Part shown: piece by piece, positions 5,393-6,649 of the stretch
Layout: each line of letters begins with the position of its first letter
How positions within the stretch are numbered: position 1 is the first letter of the stretch
From: Acidimicrobiaceae bacterium
Lineage (GTDB): Bacteria; Actinomycetota; Acidimicrobiia; Acidimicrobiales; RAAP-2
Direction of reading: 5' to 3'
DNA length: 6,649 bases
Assembly (NCBI GenBank): GCA_003151555.1
Contig: PLXU01000144.1
Coordinates: forward strand, 1-6,649
Program-made: the position numbers and the translations under genes
The notes under the pieces: model-generated
Told to the model about the DNA's origin: nothing
The model's input: only the letters and a program-made list of their open reading frames with translations
Databases searched by the model: none

Positions 5393-6649
5393 GTGCAAGA
5401 CCAGGCGAGCGTGATGACCATCGATGACCAGGCCCTCGTCGTAGCCCCGACGGGACCAAGCCACGCCGCGTGGTCCTACCTGGTTGCGCTCGCGAGCATC
5501 GCGCTCGTCGTTGTCTCGCAGGTGGCCAAGCCCCACGTGGGCCACCGGGCCCTGTGGATTGTCTGCGCCGTCGTGATCCTCTGCTGGGTGGCGGCCGGGT
5601 TCAGCACCCTCTCGAGAACGCCGCGCATCAGCTGGCTCGTGATGGCCGGGGCCCTGTGCGCGTCCGTGGCGGCCGCGTCGGCGCGCATCGCCGACGCCGA
5701 CGCTGGCCACGGCACGGCCCACGTCATCGCCACGCTGGCGGCGCCGCTGGCGATGGCGGTCTCGGTGCACGTCTTGCTCTCGTTACCCGACGGGCTCCTC
5801 GGCGCGCGATCGCGCCAGGCCACGGCGGCCCTGTGGTACGTCGTGGCCCTCGTGCTCGGCAGTTACCTCGCGACCACCACGCACGTGTTCGTGCCCTGGC
5901 CGGTGGCCGTGGGGTGGATCGTCGCGATCGCCAGCACGTTGCCCGGCCTCTACGTGCGCTACGTCGCCGCCAGCGCGGCGGGACGCCAGAGCATCCAGTG
6001 CCTGGCCGTGGGCGTCGTGCTGGCCGCCATTATCGCCATGATTACCTTGACGCTGCACCTGCTCGTCGCGTGGCCCGCCTCGGCCACGGTCGCGTTGCTC
6101 GCCAGTACGGCATTGCTGCCCCTCGGCCTGGTCGCCGGCACCTCGCGCTTCGCCTCGCGGGTCGACCGTTTGCTGGTGCACGTGCTGACCGTGCTCGGTC
6201 TGGTGATCGTCGTATCGCTCACGTACCTGGTGGCGCTGCGCGCCCTGGGCAAGACCCCCAAGAACTCCACCGATCGCGAGATCCTCTGGTGGGCCATGGT
6301 GGCTGGCGCCGCCGCGTCCGTCATCTACCTCGCCGTGCGCGGTCGCTTCGCTCGCATGGCGACGGGGCTCACCTACGGCGCGCGCGAGGCCCCCGACGAA
6401 GTCGTGCGCACGTTCGGCAGTCGCCTCACCCGCGCCATCCCCATGGACGAGCTCCTATTGCAACTGGTCGAGTCGCTGCGCAAGACCCTGGTGCTCACCT
6501 CGGCCGAGATCTACACCGGTACCGGGGAAGTCCTGGAACTGACCGTCTCGGTGCCCGACCTGGGCAAGCGTTCGTTGGTCGTCTCGGGCGACGAGCGCGC
6601 GGTCATTGCCCGCGCCGGCGTCTCGGGCAACGCGTGGGCGTCGGTGTGG
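5393..6649 (+). CDS. Polytopic membrane sensor with GAF-like region, probable histidine kinase, C-terminus beyond window
   Basis: Open frame from GTG 5393, two bases after the ATPase stop, to the window end: 419 residues with no stop. GTG 5411 and ATG 5414 are in-frame alternatives; the latter has a weak AGGCGAG upstream. About ten hydrophobic stretches are visible, near residues 28-45, 53-70, 79-99, 110-131, 147-162, 170-188, 200-224, 229-249, 260-281 and 297-316, with an 'LLSLPDGLL' motif after the fourth. From about 335 the chain turns soluble: 'FGSRLTRAIPMDELLLQLVESLRKTL' followed by a beta-rich part ending 'ARAGVSGNAWASVW' resembles the GAF-like part of actinobacterial sensor kinases of the NreB/LiaS type, which pair with NarL-type regulators. 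The kinase core lies past the window, so the kinase call rests on this resemblance and on the neighbouring receiver-cyclase. No FtsX permease signature is seen. Confidence 0.72.
   Translation, partial: MQDQASVMTIDDQALVVAPTGPSHAAWSYLVALASIALVVVSQVAKPHVGHRALWIVCAVVILCWVAAGFSTLSRTPRISWLVMAGALCASVAAASARIADADAGHGTAHVIATLAAPLAMAVSVHVLLSLPDGLLGARSRQATAALWYVVALVLGSYLATTTHVFVPWPVAVGWIVAIASTLPGLYVRYVAASAAGRQSIQCLAVGVVLAAIIAMITLTLHLLVAWPASATVALLASTALLPLGLVAGTSRFASRVDRLLVHVLTVLGLVIVVSLTYLVALRALGKTPKNSTDREILWWAMVAGAAASVIYLAVRGRFARMATGLTYGAREAPDEVVRTFGSRLTRAIPMDELLLQLVESLRKTLVLTSAEIYTGTGEVLELTVSVPDLGKRSLVVSGDERAVIARAGVSGNAWASVW

Noticed and set aside
5114..5770. 218-codon minus-strand open frame across the ATPase/sensor junction
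   Set aside because: R/H/G-rich translation typical of antisense to GC-rich genes; both plus-strand frames have intact motifs or membrane segments.

Overview
The window looks like a piece of a high-GC actinobacterial chromosome. The evidence is strong G/C preference at third codon positions, several GTG starts, 2-4 base gene junctions, and protein types (NarL-type receivers, multi-membrane-pass sensor kinases with a GAF-like region, MacB-type ATPases, 'GERA..EGG.RT' cyclic-nucleotide domains) that are common in Actinomycetota. A lineage near Acidimicrobiia is my guess; nothing here proves it. All six genes are chromosomal in style. I saw no mobile element, tRNA, rRNA or CRISPR array.

Layout. 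Two divergent, tightly packed operons leave from a 132-bp intergenic region (3085-3216) whose centre carries a 26-bp imperfect palindrome. On the minus strand, in transcription order: a cyclic-nucleotide-binding protein with an N-terminal domain I cannot name (3084 to 2080); 3 bp later a metallo-beta-lactamase-fold hydrolase (2076 to 1237); then, through an ATGA overlap, a phytoene-dehydrogenase-like FAD oxidoreductase (1240 to 1, cut by the window edge). On the plus strand: a receiver / degenerate LuxR-type helix-turn-helix / class III nucleotide cyclase fusion (3217-4623); through an ATGA overlap a MacB/LolD-type ABC ATPase (4620-5390); and 2 bp later a polytopic membrane protein with the start of a GAF-like region, most likely a sensor histidine kinase (5393 to the window end, C-terminus missing).

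How the genes may work together (inference). The membrane kinase would sense a signal, perhaps with the ABC ATPase and a permease encoded beyond the window, and phosphorylate the NarL-like receiver. The receiver's output is a cyclase instead of DNA binding, so phosphorylation would set cAMP or cGMP level. Across the divergent promoter lie a candidate receptor for that messenger and a hydrolase that could be its phosphodiesterase, followed by a redox enzyme that may be a target or just a passenger. The window would then hold sensor, cyclase, receptor and possible eraser of one second-messenger circuit. The cyclase and receptor assignments are strong. The kinase, the phosphodiesterase role and the circuit itself are hypotheses.
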